A DNA stretch of 64,000 bases from assembly GCA_022575985.1 (NCBI GenBank), contig JAKSXM010000129.1:248001-312000 (forward strand), read 5' to 3'. This document shows, in pieces, positions 34,460-46,395 of the stretch. The position numbers were made by a program, and so were the translations under genes. How positions within the stretch are numbered: the first letter of the stretch is position 1; every line of letters begins with the position of its first letter. A model generated the notes under the pieces. It made no database searches, was not told where the DNA came from, and worked only from the letters and a program-made list of their open reading frames with translations. The DNA is from Anagrus nilaparvatae (lineage: Eukaryota; Arthropoda; Insecta; Hymenoptera; Mymaridae).

Positions 34460-36112
34460 AATAGTATATTACGGTCCTAGGCCAGAAAAATGGCCCAAAT
34501 CGCACGTAAATTACCTTCCGAGGCGAAGCCAAGGATGTTAAACTGCGATTTGGGTCATTCTTTGTTTATGGCCGAGGATTATACAAAATTTTTCTGCAAC
34601 TGCGGCGAGAAAATACGTCTTTGCCGGACGCGCAGCGCACAGAGGGAAATAAAAGCTCAAAAGGGAACAAAAATCGGCTTCAGCACAAATTTTTATGAAA
34701 AATAAAACTAAAACATGGAATTATAAGATTCGTATGCTTGAAACGATGCGATACCGGTTTAAAAAAAAAAAAAAATTTTTTTAAGTAGGTGAAGTCAGAA
34801 AAAAAATTTTTTTTAAGAAAATTGACGTTAAAATATTTAACAGTTTAAATGTCAAATTGATGTAAAAAATATTTGTTGGTGACTTTTATGCATGAAAATA
34901 TGATAAAAAAGCCGTAATTAATTCTAAAATTTTATTATACATGCATACGTGGACTATCGAATGTGTGTTAGTGAATGCATGTAAAATTTTAAACAAAATT
35001 AAAAAAAAACAGAAGTAAACTAATTTTTATGCTTGTATAACTTTTTTAAAGTACTTAAATAAAGTATTTAAGGGTTACTTGAATACATATTTGTCTTGCA
35101 ATATATATTTGAGCATAACTTTGTGTGAGTATGTGTGTGTGAATGTCCAGAATCATATTATCGTTACTTTTTTTTAACATCAAGAAAATACTATTTTAAA
35201 TATTAACGTAGTAAAGTACATAGATGATTAAACTTGAATGTATGAGTGAGTATTTATATGAATTTTGAGCAAAAGTGTGACACTCACGCACACAAACACA
35301 CACAGATAAATACACATATTTTCGCATGCATATTGTAACATTACTATAAACCATCAACATTTTTTTTGTTAATAATAATAAAAAAGTATGCATGATAATA
35401 CGCACACACATACACACTTTTGCTCAAATTTTATATACATATGCACACATACAAACTTTTGCTCAAAATTCATATAAATACTCACTCTTACATTCAAGTT
35501 TAATAATCTATGTACTTTACTACATTAATATTTAAAATGCTATTTTCTTGAAGTTAAATAAAAGTAACGATAATATGATTATGGACATTCACACACACAT
35601 ACTCACACAAAGTTATGCTCAAACATATATTGCAAGACCAATATGTATTCAAGTAACCCTTAAATACTTTATTTAAGTACTTTAAAAAAGTTACACAAGC
35701 ATAAAAATTAGTTTACTTCTGTTTTTACATGCATTCACTAACGCACATTCAATAGTATACGCATGCATGTATAATAAAATTTTAGAATTAATTATGGGTT
35801 TTTTATCATATTTTCATGCATAAAAGTCACAAACAAATGTTTTTTACATCAATTTGACATTTAAACTGTTAAATATTTTAAAGTCAATTTTCTTTAAAAA
35901 AAATTTTTTTTTGACTTCAGCTACCTAAAAAAATTTTTTACGATTTTTTTTTTTAAACTGGTATCGCATCGTTTCAAGCATACGAATATCTTATAATTCC
36001 ATGTTTTAGTTTTTTATTAAAATTTGTGCTGAAGCCGATTTTTGTTCCTTTTTGAGCTTTTATTTCCCTCTGTGCAGCGTCCGGGAAATACGTACTTTCG
36101 GGCCGCAGTACA
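34460..36112 (+). repeat. Short interspersed repeat, copy 2, split by a foldback element
   Basis: The left part (34460-34637) and right part (36075-36112) join to the same unit as 9623-9840. The interruption is the foldback at 34638-36074. The short frame MAQIARKLPSEAKPR... across the left part is shared with copy 1 but is not convincing as a gene. Confidence 0.75.
34638..36074. mobile_element. Foldback element, CACAGAG ends, 5-bp duplication
   Basis: Inverted arms of ~600 bp meet near 35356. The ends are CACAGAGGGAAATAAAAGCT and its inverse. Flanking CAGCG (34633-34637 and 36075-36079) is a 5-bp direct duplication. The paralogous empty site in copy 1 of the host repeat reads CAGTG (minus strand, 9660-9656). 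A 5-bp GC-rich target and a CACAGAG start recall Transib elements, whose ends begin CACWATG. No transposase is encoded. The AC/GT-rich arms give accidental frames. Confidence 0.8.
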
Positions 36113-36520
36113 TAAAATACAATTTTGTTTAACTTTAAATAGGGTCTAAGGCTTTTGTTCTGACTTTTAAAGTTAAGTCTTTTGCTTATGAGCGTTTTTC
36201 TTCTTTTAGTTGCAAAACATCATTATTTTCTATGGTTAAATTTTTAATAATGTCTTATTCGTTTATGTTTTTTAAATGGCCTAAATCTGCTATTTCTAAA
36301 ACTTTCAAAAGAAAAAATTTCTGTGTTATTTTTTCATGTATACATTCTGTTCAATGTGGCCTAAGTATTTAAAAATAATTCTTCTTGGCTCATGATTAAT
36401 TTTATATGTTCAGGAGAGTAATAATCAGGTTTGTTTTTTATAAGATTAAAAAATTCTTTACATTTTTCTTCTGATCAATTGTAATCTTGAGAATCAATAA
36501 AATCAAAATAAAAATTAAAT
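36113..36520 (-). other. Possible upstream part of the Ty3/gypsy remnant
   Basis: Sequence resumes here after the composite repeat. Scattered short open minus-strand stretches are basic and Lys/Asn-rich, as gag or protease regions can be, but no motif is secure. Confidence 0.2.
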
Positions 36521-36775
36521 TGAAGTCAGAATTTACCTATCACCCTTACTTTCTGCCTTAGCTACCCCAATCACCCTCTAAACTGCCCCAGAGGGTGAAT
36601 ATTTTATTTTTTACAAAAGTAAAAAAAAAATATCTTAACTACGTTTTTTATTGTTCTGAAAACGAATTTGAAGTCAGAATTTACCTATCACCCTTAGTTT
36701 TTGCCCCAGATACCCCATACACCCTTTCAACTACCTTAAAGGGCGAATATTTTATATTACAGAAAAATTAACATC
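36521..36775. repeat. Tandem duplication, ~148-bp period
   Basis: TGAAGTCAGAATTTACCTAT + CACCCTTA occurs at 36521 and 36669, and the copies continue in parallel with moderate divergence (TACCCCA..., GGGYGAATATTTTAT). No coding sequence. Confidence 0.8.
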
Positions 36776-37380
36776 AGAAGATGATACTGAGGACGAGAAA
36801 TTAAAAAACAAATCATCAATCCTTTTTAACCAAAGTATTACTCTGCCAATTTCAAAGAAATTACATTAAAATCAAAGTTAATGTCATATAACATAGAACA
36901 GATATTTTGTAAATGTATACATATATATAACGTAACACTTCAAAAAATAGTATAATTTATAAGTGGTAGTTCATAATTTACATGTGTAATAATCAGTTTT
37001 TTTCTTTTTTCCCCCTTTTTTATATAAAACTCTTTTTCTAGACTTATTAAATTTAAAATCAAAAATAACATTTAGTTTAACAGCAGACTCATTAATGTTA
37101 AGAATAAAAATAAAAAGTTAAAATTTTAAATAAATTTTGTCTTTTAATTGTAAGTTTTTCTAATATTATAAAAAAGTGTACATAATTGTTTTTAAAAATA
37201 TTTTTTATATAACTCAAATGTATTTTTCAGATTTTGACAAGGAAAGCTAGTCTTTCGAAACGTCAATGAAATAAAGATAACATTTCATAAAAAAATTTGT
37301 TCCATTCTGATCCTTATATTTTTATTTAACATTTTTATTTTTATAAATAAGAAATTAATAAAAAAATAATTTTCTACATT
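36776..37380. other. AT-rich DNA, no gene seen
   Basis: Low-complexity sequence only. Confidence 0.4.
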
Positions 37381-37995
37381 AAAAGAATATAATCTGTTGG
37401 CAGAAGGAAGTAAAATTACGGAATATCGTCATAGAGAGAACGAATTTCTACCATATTTTAAACAAGATGGTCCTTTGAGTTATTGTAATAATATAGAAGG
37501 CTTAATGAACCAAATGAAGAATGACTTAATTTAGAAGCAAAATAAATGGAGGTTTTTTATCAACTCAAGTAAGAAAAGCTTAAAATAGTTTTACTTTATA
37601 ACAAAAATGTTTATTTTTCTAATCCTGTGACTCATTTAGTTAGCATGAAAGGAGAATATTACAAAAAGGAAATTTTTCTTCAGAAAGTACACTATAATGA
37701 AAATTTGGGGCAAATATGTGGAGATTTAAAAATGACTGCAATATTGCTAGGTCAACAGTCAGGATACACAAAATTTTCATGTTATCTATGTTTGTGGAAC
37801 AGTAGAGACAGCAAATCACTACATAAAAAAATGGCCAAAGCGCACTGAGTTCAAATTTTGTTATAATAATATTATACATAAACGGTTAGTTGAACCAGAT
37901 AAAATAATGCTCCCATCACTTCATATAAAACTTGGTACAATGAAGCAATTTGTAAGGGCTCTTGACAAGGAATGCGAATAGTAGCGAAGGTAGGT
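37381..37995 (+). pseudogene. Remnant of a recurrent, uncharacterised repeat-encoded family
   Basis: Plus-strand pieces read FLPYFKQDGPLSYCNNIEGL, then WRFFINSSKKSLKIVLLYN, SMKGEYYKKEIFLQKVHYNE, LGQICGDLKMTAILLGQQSG, YTKFSCYLCLWNSRDSKS, and, after a frameshift, LPSLHIKLGTMKQFVRALDK. From memory this series (GDLK..ILLG.Q.GYTK..C.LC.W.SR and LPPLHIKLG) is a frequent multicopy protein in insect genomes with no assigned role. The C..C pair could bind metal. Stops at 37532-37534 and 37846-37848 and a frameshift disable it. Function unknown. Confidence 0.65.
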
Positions 37996-38866
37996 TTAGT
38001 TACAAGATCAGAACTTTGTTTGTGCAGCTGTGTAATTGCTCTAGTTTAATTTCATCAAGGCCTTTGACTCCATTGTACCAGACTAAATATTTAAAAATTG
38101 TAAAAAGCTACATCATTTTTGGCTCCTTATAGAGGAATTTTTCCAAAACTTTTGTCACAAAAAAAACAAAAAGCAAAAATTTTTTTCCCTTTGGACATAG
38201 TACCTAATATATTTTTAGGGGAGTAATAGTCATAGTACTAGTTTTAGGAACCTCGTTTATAATAATTTTTTTGGATCTCATACTTAATTTTTCAAAATAT
38301 TTTTTTTTTTTTTAAAGTAAAAATAAAAAAACTGCAATTATTTATTTATTTTTATGTAATACCTTATATAATTCTATGAAAGTACTTATATCTAAAAATT
38401 TGGTTTTTACTTGATATGTCGAATCGGATAGTTAATTTTTAAAAAATTTTTTTCTTAAATTTTTTTGCATAAACAAGTAAAAAAACAGCAATACCTTTTT
38501 TCTTTTTGGATGCAGTACTTCATTTTTTTTCTGTACTAATTTTGGGAATATCCTATATTTTAAAAATATGTTTTTTGATAATTTTTTTGCTTAATATTTC
38601 TTGCATAAGAAAAATAAAAAAAAAACTATTCGTTGGTTTATTTTTGAACGTAGTATCTAATTTTTTTCTAAGAAAGTACTATTATCTGAATAGTATATTT
38701 CAGTATGTATACTAAAAGGTTATCCATTTAAAATCTGGTTTTGTGTCTTCATATTATTATGATAACGATAAAAGGTTATTAACAATTGGTGATGTTCTAA
38801 ATAATACTAAACCTGTTATCAAGTAAGTTTTATCCAAGTAATTTTTAAAAAGTATAATTTCAATTA
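37996..38866. other. AT-rich DNA, no gene seen
   Basis: Degenerate ~120-bp similarities occur (TTTTTGGATGCAGTACTT / TTTTTGAACGTAGTATCT type), possibly an old tandem repeat. No gene. Confidence 0.35.
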
Positions 38867-38868
38867 TA

Positions 38869-39720
38869 GACCTGGCGTAGAGCCCCGTTTCGTAGACAAA
38901 TTTTATCCTTGATAGGTCGATGGAATTTTCCAACGGGTATTTATGTTTTTTGGGTCGCTGAACCCGAATATGGTATCAGATTTTACCGAAAATGGTCCAG
39001 TTGCCCGCACTTGGCAACTTTCGGTTAATTTTCGGAGATTTTTTATTTTCGCAAGGGTTACTTATGTTTTTCGGCTCGCTGAACACGAATATGATATCGG
39101 TTTTTACCGAAAATGGTCCAGTTGCCCGCAATAGGCAACTTTCGGTTAATTTTCGGAGATTTTCTTATTTTCGCAAGGGTTACTTATGTTTTTCGGCTCG
39201 CTGAACACGAATATGATATCGGTTTTTACCGAAAATGGTCCAGTTGCCCGCAATAGGCAACTTTCGGTTAATTTTCGGAGATTTTTTTATTTCCGCAAGG
39301 GTTACTTATGTTTTTTCGGCTCGCTGAACACGAATATGATATCGGTTTTTACCGAAAATGGTCCAGTTGCCCGCAATAGGCAACTTTTGGTTAATTTTTG
39401 GGGATGTTTTTATTTACACGAGGATTACCTATGTTTTTTGGGTCGCTGAACACGAATATGATATCGGTTTTTAGCGAAAATGGCCCAGTTGCCCGCAATA
39501 GGTACCTTTTGGTTAATTTTCGGAGATTTTTTTATTTTCGCAAGGGTTACTTATGTTTTTCGGGTCCCTGAACATGAATATAACATCAGTTTTTACTAAA
39601 AATAAGTGCCCACAGTAGATAATTTTAAGCTATTTTTTTTAGATTTTCTAAACATTTTCTATTATTATTTATGTTTTTTGGCTGGTTAAACTGGAAAACA
39701 ATATCTCTTTTTACCGAATG
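38869..39720 (+). repeat. Left TIR with about seven ~122-bp subterminal units
   Basis: Unique terminal ~71 bp, then units starting near 38940, 39061, 39183, 39305, 39428, 39550 and 39669, becoming more degenerate inward. Each unit contains TCGCTGAACACGAATATGAT, TTTACCGAAAATGGTCCAGT, TGCCCGCAATAGGCAACTTT and GGTTAATTTTCGGAG. Overlapping short frames through it are products of the repetition. Confidence 0.9.
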
Positions 39721-40083
39721 TGCGCTTAAACTTGTATTTAATAATTTAATAAGTTTTTCCTATACAACAAAGAATCAATAAAATAATTAGTAAATTGAAA
39801 ATTAATATAAAAATTAATTTTTTAATAACTAAACAATAATATACAGATAAAATTTTACAATATTTTAATAATCAATAATAAATTAATTGCAAGCTGATTT
39901 TTACATTAAATATTTAAATACAGTGAAAAATATTTTCTATAAATATGTAATACAATAAATCAATATTTTTATTGTTTATTTTTTGGAAATAATTAAATTA
40001 TTGGATAATTATTTAAAATTTAATTATTCTTTAAAATGTACCTAGGCAGAATTATAAACTATCGTAATACTTTAATTATATTT

Positions 40084-43000
40084 TCAAAACTTCTTATATT
40101 TATTCTTGCAACTGTTTTCATTTTGACATGCGCAAAATGAAATACAAGATACACCTTCTCGAACACAATTGCAAGACTTTCGTGAACATGTTTTACAATT
40201 GCAACTAGGTATTAATTCTTGTACGGAAGGATATATGTTATCACAAACTCTTTTTGGAAGTAAACAATTTTTACTTATCACGTAACCATACTCAGTAGGA
40301 TCTAATTTTTCTAATATATCATCTAGGCAATGAATTTGATTGTATGTAGCAAAAAATGCTCTCAGAATGTGAAATTTAATAGTCTGAGTAGTTGGTGGTA
40401 GATCAATAATTGTATTATAATTTCCTAAACAATACTTTTCATATCGTAGTTTATCAAATGTTGTTATCAAATTACTTTTAGGTGAAAATACTTTTACCAA
40501 ATAAGTTTCGGCATTATTTATATTATTTACCAGATTGTTTGTATCTAAAAAGTTTTTAAGTAAGTAAATACGTTTCAGGAAAATCTTTTTTTGTAGCATA
40601 AATATCTTACTTTGACCAAATTGCATTAAATATTTCTTCGGATCGGCTTTCATGTCCTTTTTTTTGGTGCCTATTTTGCTCGTATAATCACTTCCAGTTA
40701 AAAAATGGACTGCAGACAAGCATTGACACAAATTTCCCCTTAGTTTCACAGCCAGAACGTGAAGTGGAATTTTTCTTACTTTAGCACCTGATCCAGCTTT
40801 TATCCATAACTCCTTAAAAATAAAAAGCAAGACATGTAATTATGATTCTTTTTATAAGAATTGTATTAACTATAATTTTTTTAAATTTATATAGCTTCAA
40901 ACCATTTTCTCTAAATTTATTAAAAAAGTACAGTGCAAGTACTAAAATATCTGTATCAGTAGACAAAATGAATACGTGTGTAAACTTTTCTAACACTGCG
41001 TGATTAATATGTAGCATAATTCTAGTATCAGCTTCCTCAATATCTTTATTTTGAAGTTTAAAAATCCGTAGTTCATTATCTGGTAAATATGTTGTTTGGC
41101 AACAAAGTTCATTAGTTGCACTAAAAACTAACTCAATCCCTGGAAACAAAGTATTTCCGTTCCTTAAAATGAAATTTCTAAGAAATTTTTGAAGTAATGT
41201 TTTATTTTTATCAGATGACCAAAACAATTTTTCTTGCACAGGCATAGGAGTGTCTTCATAAATAGCATTAAGGTCTATTGATTTTTCCCCATAACGATAT
41301 AATCTTTCTCCATTTTTAATGGAAATTTCAATATAAGAATCACAAACAAAATCAATTCGCGTTACTTTAATCTTTAAGTTTTCACTGATATACTTGCAAA
41401 ATACATTAGCAAAATCTTTGAATGCAGTTAATTGTTTCCATTTTAAAACGCGACAAACATACATTACATCAATTACCAAACAAAAGTTGTCAATATTTTT
41501 CGGGAGACTTATAATTTTATAATCTATTTTCTTTTCTAGTTCCAATGTTAATTTACTTTTGTCTGTCATTTTTTTAATCAAATTATTTTCGTCAAATAAG
41601 CTATTGATTCGTGATAATTCAAAAGTAAATAACTTTTTTAAATTAAAACCCCGTTCTCTTGCTAACTCAATGACCCGTTGGCTAATCTTATTCTCCTTAA
41701 CAATGGATAGAGGTTTTGCTGGAGTATTTGTAATTTTCGTGAACGCTTTAAATGATGGGAAATTGACTCTGTGTATTGTTTCTGATAAGGCTTCTTCTTT
41801 ATTAAAAAATCTTTTTAAATTAAAATCATTAAAGAGTTCGCATCCAACCTGAAATACTTTTAAAATGGTCTCATCTACATCAGGTGCACATTTCTCTTGA
41901 GTTACTATATTACAAAGTTCTGAAGATTAAAATTTTTAAACGGGTTAACTTTATTACAAATATAACTCGTTAATTTCTCTATTTGCAGTTCAGTGTTGTC
42001 TATTTTTGAATATTATAAATCGTGATGCTGGTTAAGCTCAATATCATAATTTTTAACATAAGTTATTTCTTCGAAAAAACATCTTATAGCCAAAATTTCA
42101 TGAAAAATTAATTCCCAAGCTGCTACAAACTGTTTATTTTTAATAACTCCTATTATTCCAGATTTTGTACAACCTTGAGCTCGATTTATTGTTTGCTCTA
42201 AAGCCTGATCTGGCGAAACAGATGTAAATCCAACTTTTTTTCTTTTAACAGTAAAAAATCCTTGTTTAAATTTTTCATAAAGCTCAGGTGATGTTGTTGG
42301 CAATGCCAACATATCTTGTAATTGTATTGCACTGTATCTTATGTAATTAGTTCGATCAAATACATGAAATATTGGTTGGACTTTTTTTAATGTTTCAATA
42401 TACAACTGTAAATCACTTAAACGTTCTGCTCGTATATGATCTCGTAATACTTGTATTAATTTTAATACGTTTGTCCAATATTCAAATAGTTGAGACTCTT
42501 TGCATCTTTTTTTTACATATTCTGAGAAATCTGAATAAATTTTTTCACAACTAAGATTAAGCATCTCATACAATCTTTTACTTTTACCATTATTTTTTTC
42601 AATAGAGTCCTGTAATGATTTTACAGTTGCTAATTCATTATTATATTTTCCTTCAGAATTTTCTTTAAAAAATGATGTCAATTGAAGACGTAATAATGTT
42701 TCCCCAAGAAGTAGAAACGAATTTACCGATCTAGCATAGTTAGAACCGTTGAAAATTTGTTCTGTAACTCCTGGGCCATATAAATCAGTTTCTATAAACA
42801 TTAAATCAACGCCACTACCTGTTAAATACTTTCCTATGCAGGCAAGTAAGACTTTACACATATAAAAACCTCCTAGCATCACAGTGATATTTTTAAATTT
42901 ATCAGGACAAAGGAATTTTAGATGCCTGGCAATTCTATAAACTCCTTCATCACAAAAAACTGCTAAGTTCTTTTGATCAATCTGATATAACAAGTTTTCA

Positions 43001-44702
43001 AAATTACAAAGTGCAGTGTAAACTGATGAATACTCTGTGACAGAATACGGTAATACCGGCAAAAACCCAACAGTTTGTACAACCTTATTATCAGTATTTA
43101 CAATAGAATTATAAGAGGACCATAAAGGTGTATTCTGAATTTCATCCTTACCTCTGATTCGAGTTAAATTTTCCAAATTCATCCTGCTTAAGACCCAGCA
43201 TAAATCTTCAGTATTTACAACTTTATATAACCCTTCTGAGAGATTAAGGTTTTTACAAGTGTAGTTTTCTGGTAAAAAAATTTTTTGTAAAGGTTTATAA
43301 AAATTTTGTAAAACTTGGCATTCTAAATCAACATTAAAAACTCTGTCCTTGAAATTAATTGCAGCTTTCGATAGATTTATGTTTTCATGATTTATTTTTG
43401 AATCTTCTTGAAATAAAACCATAACTGTATGGTGGGTATCAGAGTAGATCCTTCATGATCAAAATTGTCAAATCCCCCAATTGTATACTTGTCTTTTTTA
43501 AAATGAAGTGGTAAAGGAACATTACTAATAGATGTTTTAATAGTTAATAAAGCAAGACTAGTACGAATTCTTCTAACTTCGTCATAAGATATACTGAACC
43601 CTATACGGTGAAGACTATTAGTGAGCAATTTAGCTCTATAAGTACTATGAATAGTAATTGCTGTTGAAACATGAAGAGGGGTTTTTTTAGTCCCATTATT
43701 GACAATATAGTATATAGTTTGAAATAATGAATTTATTCTTAAATACTTTTTTACAGTAATTTTTCGTTTTGAAGAATTTAAATCATCATCATTGTCTTCA
43801 TCAAAATCAAAAGGGTTATCAAAATTTTCTCTGTCCAAAAAATTTTGTTGCTAAAAACCTAGTAATGCTGACAGAAAAATTAATATAGGTGGTGGAATTT
43901 TTGTTTCAATCCAAGATTTTTTTAAATCTTAAACATCACAAAACTTATCTTCCAAATTAAAATCTACATTCTTACAACATCCTTTTATTCTAGAGGCAGT
44001 ATTTTTTATAGAATTCCGGTAATACAATTTCTCTGCAAATTGTTTCTTTGTTAAATCCGTATAGAAAAACAATGAAGATTTCTTACGGTCAGATGGATTA
44101 AAAATTGTTATTTTATTAGCATAATTATTAACCATATAAACTCTAACATCTCTATTACATAAAATTTCATTAGAAGATAGATTTTTTGCTTTTTCTATAA
44201 TATCAACAAGTGAAAATATTTCGCCATTCACAATTTCTGACATTATGTTGTCAAAAATTTGTGATAAAATGTTTCGTTTTTTAATTAATTTACTTTTTGA
44301 TAAAGTTTCATCTAAAGTTGTATCTGATAAATCATCAAGATTGCTTAACAGCGACGACGTATGTAAAGAATCTTCAAAAGAAAACTCATCGAAATGGTCA
44401 CAATTATTTGTCTGTGACGAAATATCACTGCTCCTAACAACAAGCATTCGCTCATACGCTCGTTCGTACTTTCTTAAGCAATCAGGATGATAATTTAGTC
44501 CTTTTTCAATCACATTATCAACGTTTTCAAAACTTCTTAATCTGTCAGAAACACAATCTTTATTTATTTCAGCAATCTTAAGCAACTTTACTACATTACT
44601 TTTTTGTGTTAGCCTACATTTTTTACTTGATTTATTTTTATAAATATTATTACAAATAAAGAATTTTGAACTATCACCTATTACACAGTTATTATCACTC
44701 AT
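40084..44702 (-). pseudogene. Element A protein, FEN1/XPG-like nuclease candidate (lightly broken)
   Basis: One frame of ~1,500 codons in the order of the minus strand. 43929-44702: Cys/His segment ending YHPDCLRKYERAYERM. 43392-43838: GGFDNFDHEGSTL. 42013-43422: central region with RDHIRAERLSDLQLYI and GFFTVKRKKVGFTSV. 40814 to ~41925: VIDVMYVCRVL, IEEADTRIMLHINH and STDTDILVLAL. 40084-40830: ELWIKAGSGAK, FLTGSDYTSKIG and a Cys-rich tail (CNCKTCSRKSCNC, CISFCACQ). The acidic series D...E-x-D...DxD...GSDYT matches the order of metal ligands in FEN1/XPG/PIN nucleases; this is inference. Breaks: TAA 43929-43931, TAG 43851-43853, TAA 42013-42015, and frameshifts near 43410-43440 and 41900-41925. 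The join near 40812-40870 looks like a 58-nt intron. Confidence 0.75.
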
Positions 44703-44929
44703 TGTATTACAAAAACTTAGAAATATCGCTCCGAATACAAAAAAAATCGTAATTTTTGTTCAACTGCAAAAAACAAACTTAATTTCTAGGTTACAAAGTT
44801 TATTTATTTGTCCTAACAATAACAAAAACGCATCAATTTCGATTTTTAAATAACTCAAAATATTTTTGATTAATTATTTGTATTTAAAAAATATATTTTT
44901 TTGGTACTTTAAAACCGATATAATATTCG

Positions 44930-45391
44930 TGTTCAGCAACCCGAAAAACATAAGTAACCCTCGCGTAAATAAAAAAATCCCCGAAAATTAACCGAAAGTT
45001 GCCTATTGCGGGCAACTGGACCATTTTCGGTAAAAACCGATATCATATTCGTGTTCAGCGAGCCGAAAAACATAAGTAACCCTTGCGGAAATAAAAAAAT
45101 CTCCGAAAATTAACCGAAAGTTGCCTATTGCGGGCAACTGGACCATTTTCGGTAAAAACCGATATCATATTCGTGTTCAGCGAGCCGAAAAACATAAGTA
45201 ACCCTTGCGAAAATAAAAAAATCTCCGAAAATTAACCGAAAGTTGCCTATTGCGAGCAACTGGACCATTTTCGGTAAAAACTGATACCATATTCGGGTTC
45301 AGCGACCCAAAAAACATAAATACCCGTTGGAAAATTCCATCGACCTATCGAGGATAAAATTTGTCTACGAAACGGGGCTCTACGCCAGGTC
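44930..45391 (-). repeat. Right TIR with about four subterminal units
   Basis: Inverted counterpart of 38869-39720. Complete units occupy about 44938-45058, 45059-45180 and 45181-45302, with the unique terminal segment at 45321-45391. It has fewer units than the left end, so the arrays have expanded or contracted independently. Confidence 0.9.
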
Positions 45392-45954
45392 TATTAATTA
45401 TTCTTTAAATTTTTAGAAATCATTTCGGTTCAATATGTTATGCATCATCTTTACTAGGATTAAATTCAGTTGTTAAATTAATAATAAGCTTAAGTGATAT
45501 TATCAAATAGAACAAATACTACAATAATATGGGCAACAAAATTATTTTTATTAATAATCAGTATAGCGCTACCATCTGGTTTACATATAATAACAATAAA
45601 TAATTTATGATTATAATTTTGATAAATCAATAAATGAAGTATTTAATCATATTAATAAAAAACCAAACAAATATTTATTATTATCTGTTGTAAGTATTAA
45701 TTTAATTTTATTAACTTTTTAAAAATTCTTAAACTTAAAATTCATATTTTTACAGTTATCCATACTTATAAATGCTGGATTAATGGTTATACCATCTGTC
45801 TGATTCGTCTGTCGTGAAAATAGTCGTCTGCCGTCAGCTGATGTATCTTAAGTTATGTTTACTTTATTTATTTTTCTCTATTTATTTATAAACAACTCAT
45901 ATAGTTTTATTGTCATAAATTAATTAATTATTTATTTTTTATTACTTACTCTCT
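45392..45954. other. AT-rich flank of element A, no gene seen
   Basis: No supported feature. Confidence 0.4.
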
Positions 45955-46395
45955 CAATTGATCAATCCTTTAAATAATTAAGTCTCATTTTTAATTATTT
46001 AAACCTGGCATATTTTTCATTGATCAATACTTTAACGATTTTAAACTTAGCCTTTTTCTCTAAATTGATCAATATTTTTAAATAATTCGGTCTAAATTTT
46101 AATTATTTAACTTAGCAAATTTTCAATTGACCAATACCTTAAATAATTGAGTCTGAATTTTGATTATTTAAGCTTAGCATTTTGTCATTTGTCAAATAAT
46201 ATAAATAAATAATTTAATCAAATCTTTGTTTATAAATAAATACTTTGTTTTTTTATGTCTACAATTAAATTATTTAATTTAATTATATAACTTAAGTATA
46301 TTTTTCAATTGATCAAACTTTCAAATAAATTATTAATTATCTAATCTTAGCAAAATTTTCTATTGATCAATTAATAAATTTTAAATCATAAAATT
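45955..46395. repeat. Degenerate tandem repeat, ~60-65-bp unit
   Basis: Five or more diverged copies of a unit containing AATTGATCAATACTTTAAAT, AATTAAGTCTAAATTTTAAT and TATTTAACTTAGCATTTT. Old, to judge from the divergence. Confidence 0.7.

Larger units (their letters stand above)
38869..45391 (-). mobile_element. Element A: TIR transposon of an apparently unnamed type
   Basis: The ends are inverted copies beginning GACCTGGCGTAGAGCCCCGT. The first ~110 bp differ by about one base by eye. TA flanks both sides (38867-38868 and 45392-45393), giving a possible TA duplication; AT with one more terminal base is equally possible. Inside each end is an array of a ~122-bp unit. The only gene-like content is one long minus-strand frame (40084-44702). 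Near-identical TIRs imply recent movement, while the frame carries a few breaks, so it may have moved using another copy's enzyme. Confidence 0.85.

Noticed and set aside
35196..35417. Cys/Val-rich minus-strand frame
   Set aside because: Produced by (CA)n/(GT)n-rich DNA in the foldback arm.
38943..39449. Overlapping open frames (63-87 codons) repeating the same peptide
   Set aside because: They run through the 122-bp subterminal units of element A. The periodic peptide is a by-product of tandem DNA, not a gene.
38869..39720. CRISPR-like regular array
   Set aside because: Units are directly adjacent, with no unique spacers, in a eukaryotic transposon end. It is a subterminal tandem repeat.
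41559..41852. 97-codon plus-strand frame inside element A
   Set aside because: Antisense shadow of the element-A protein, whose minus-strand frame is open and conserved in order here.
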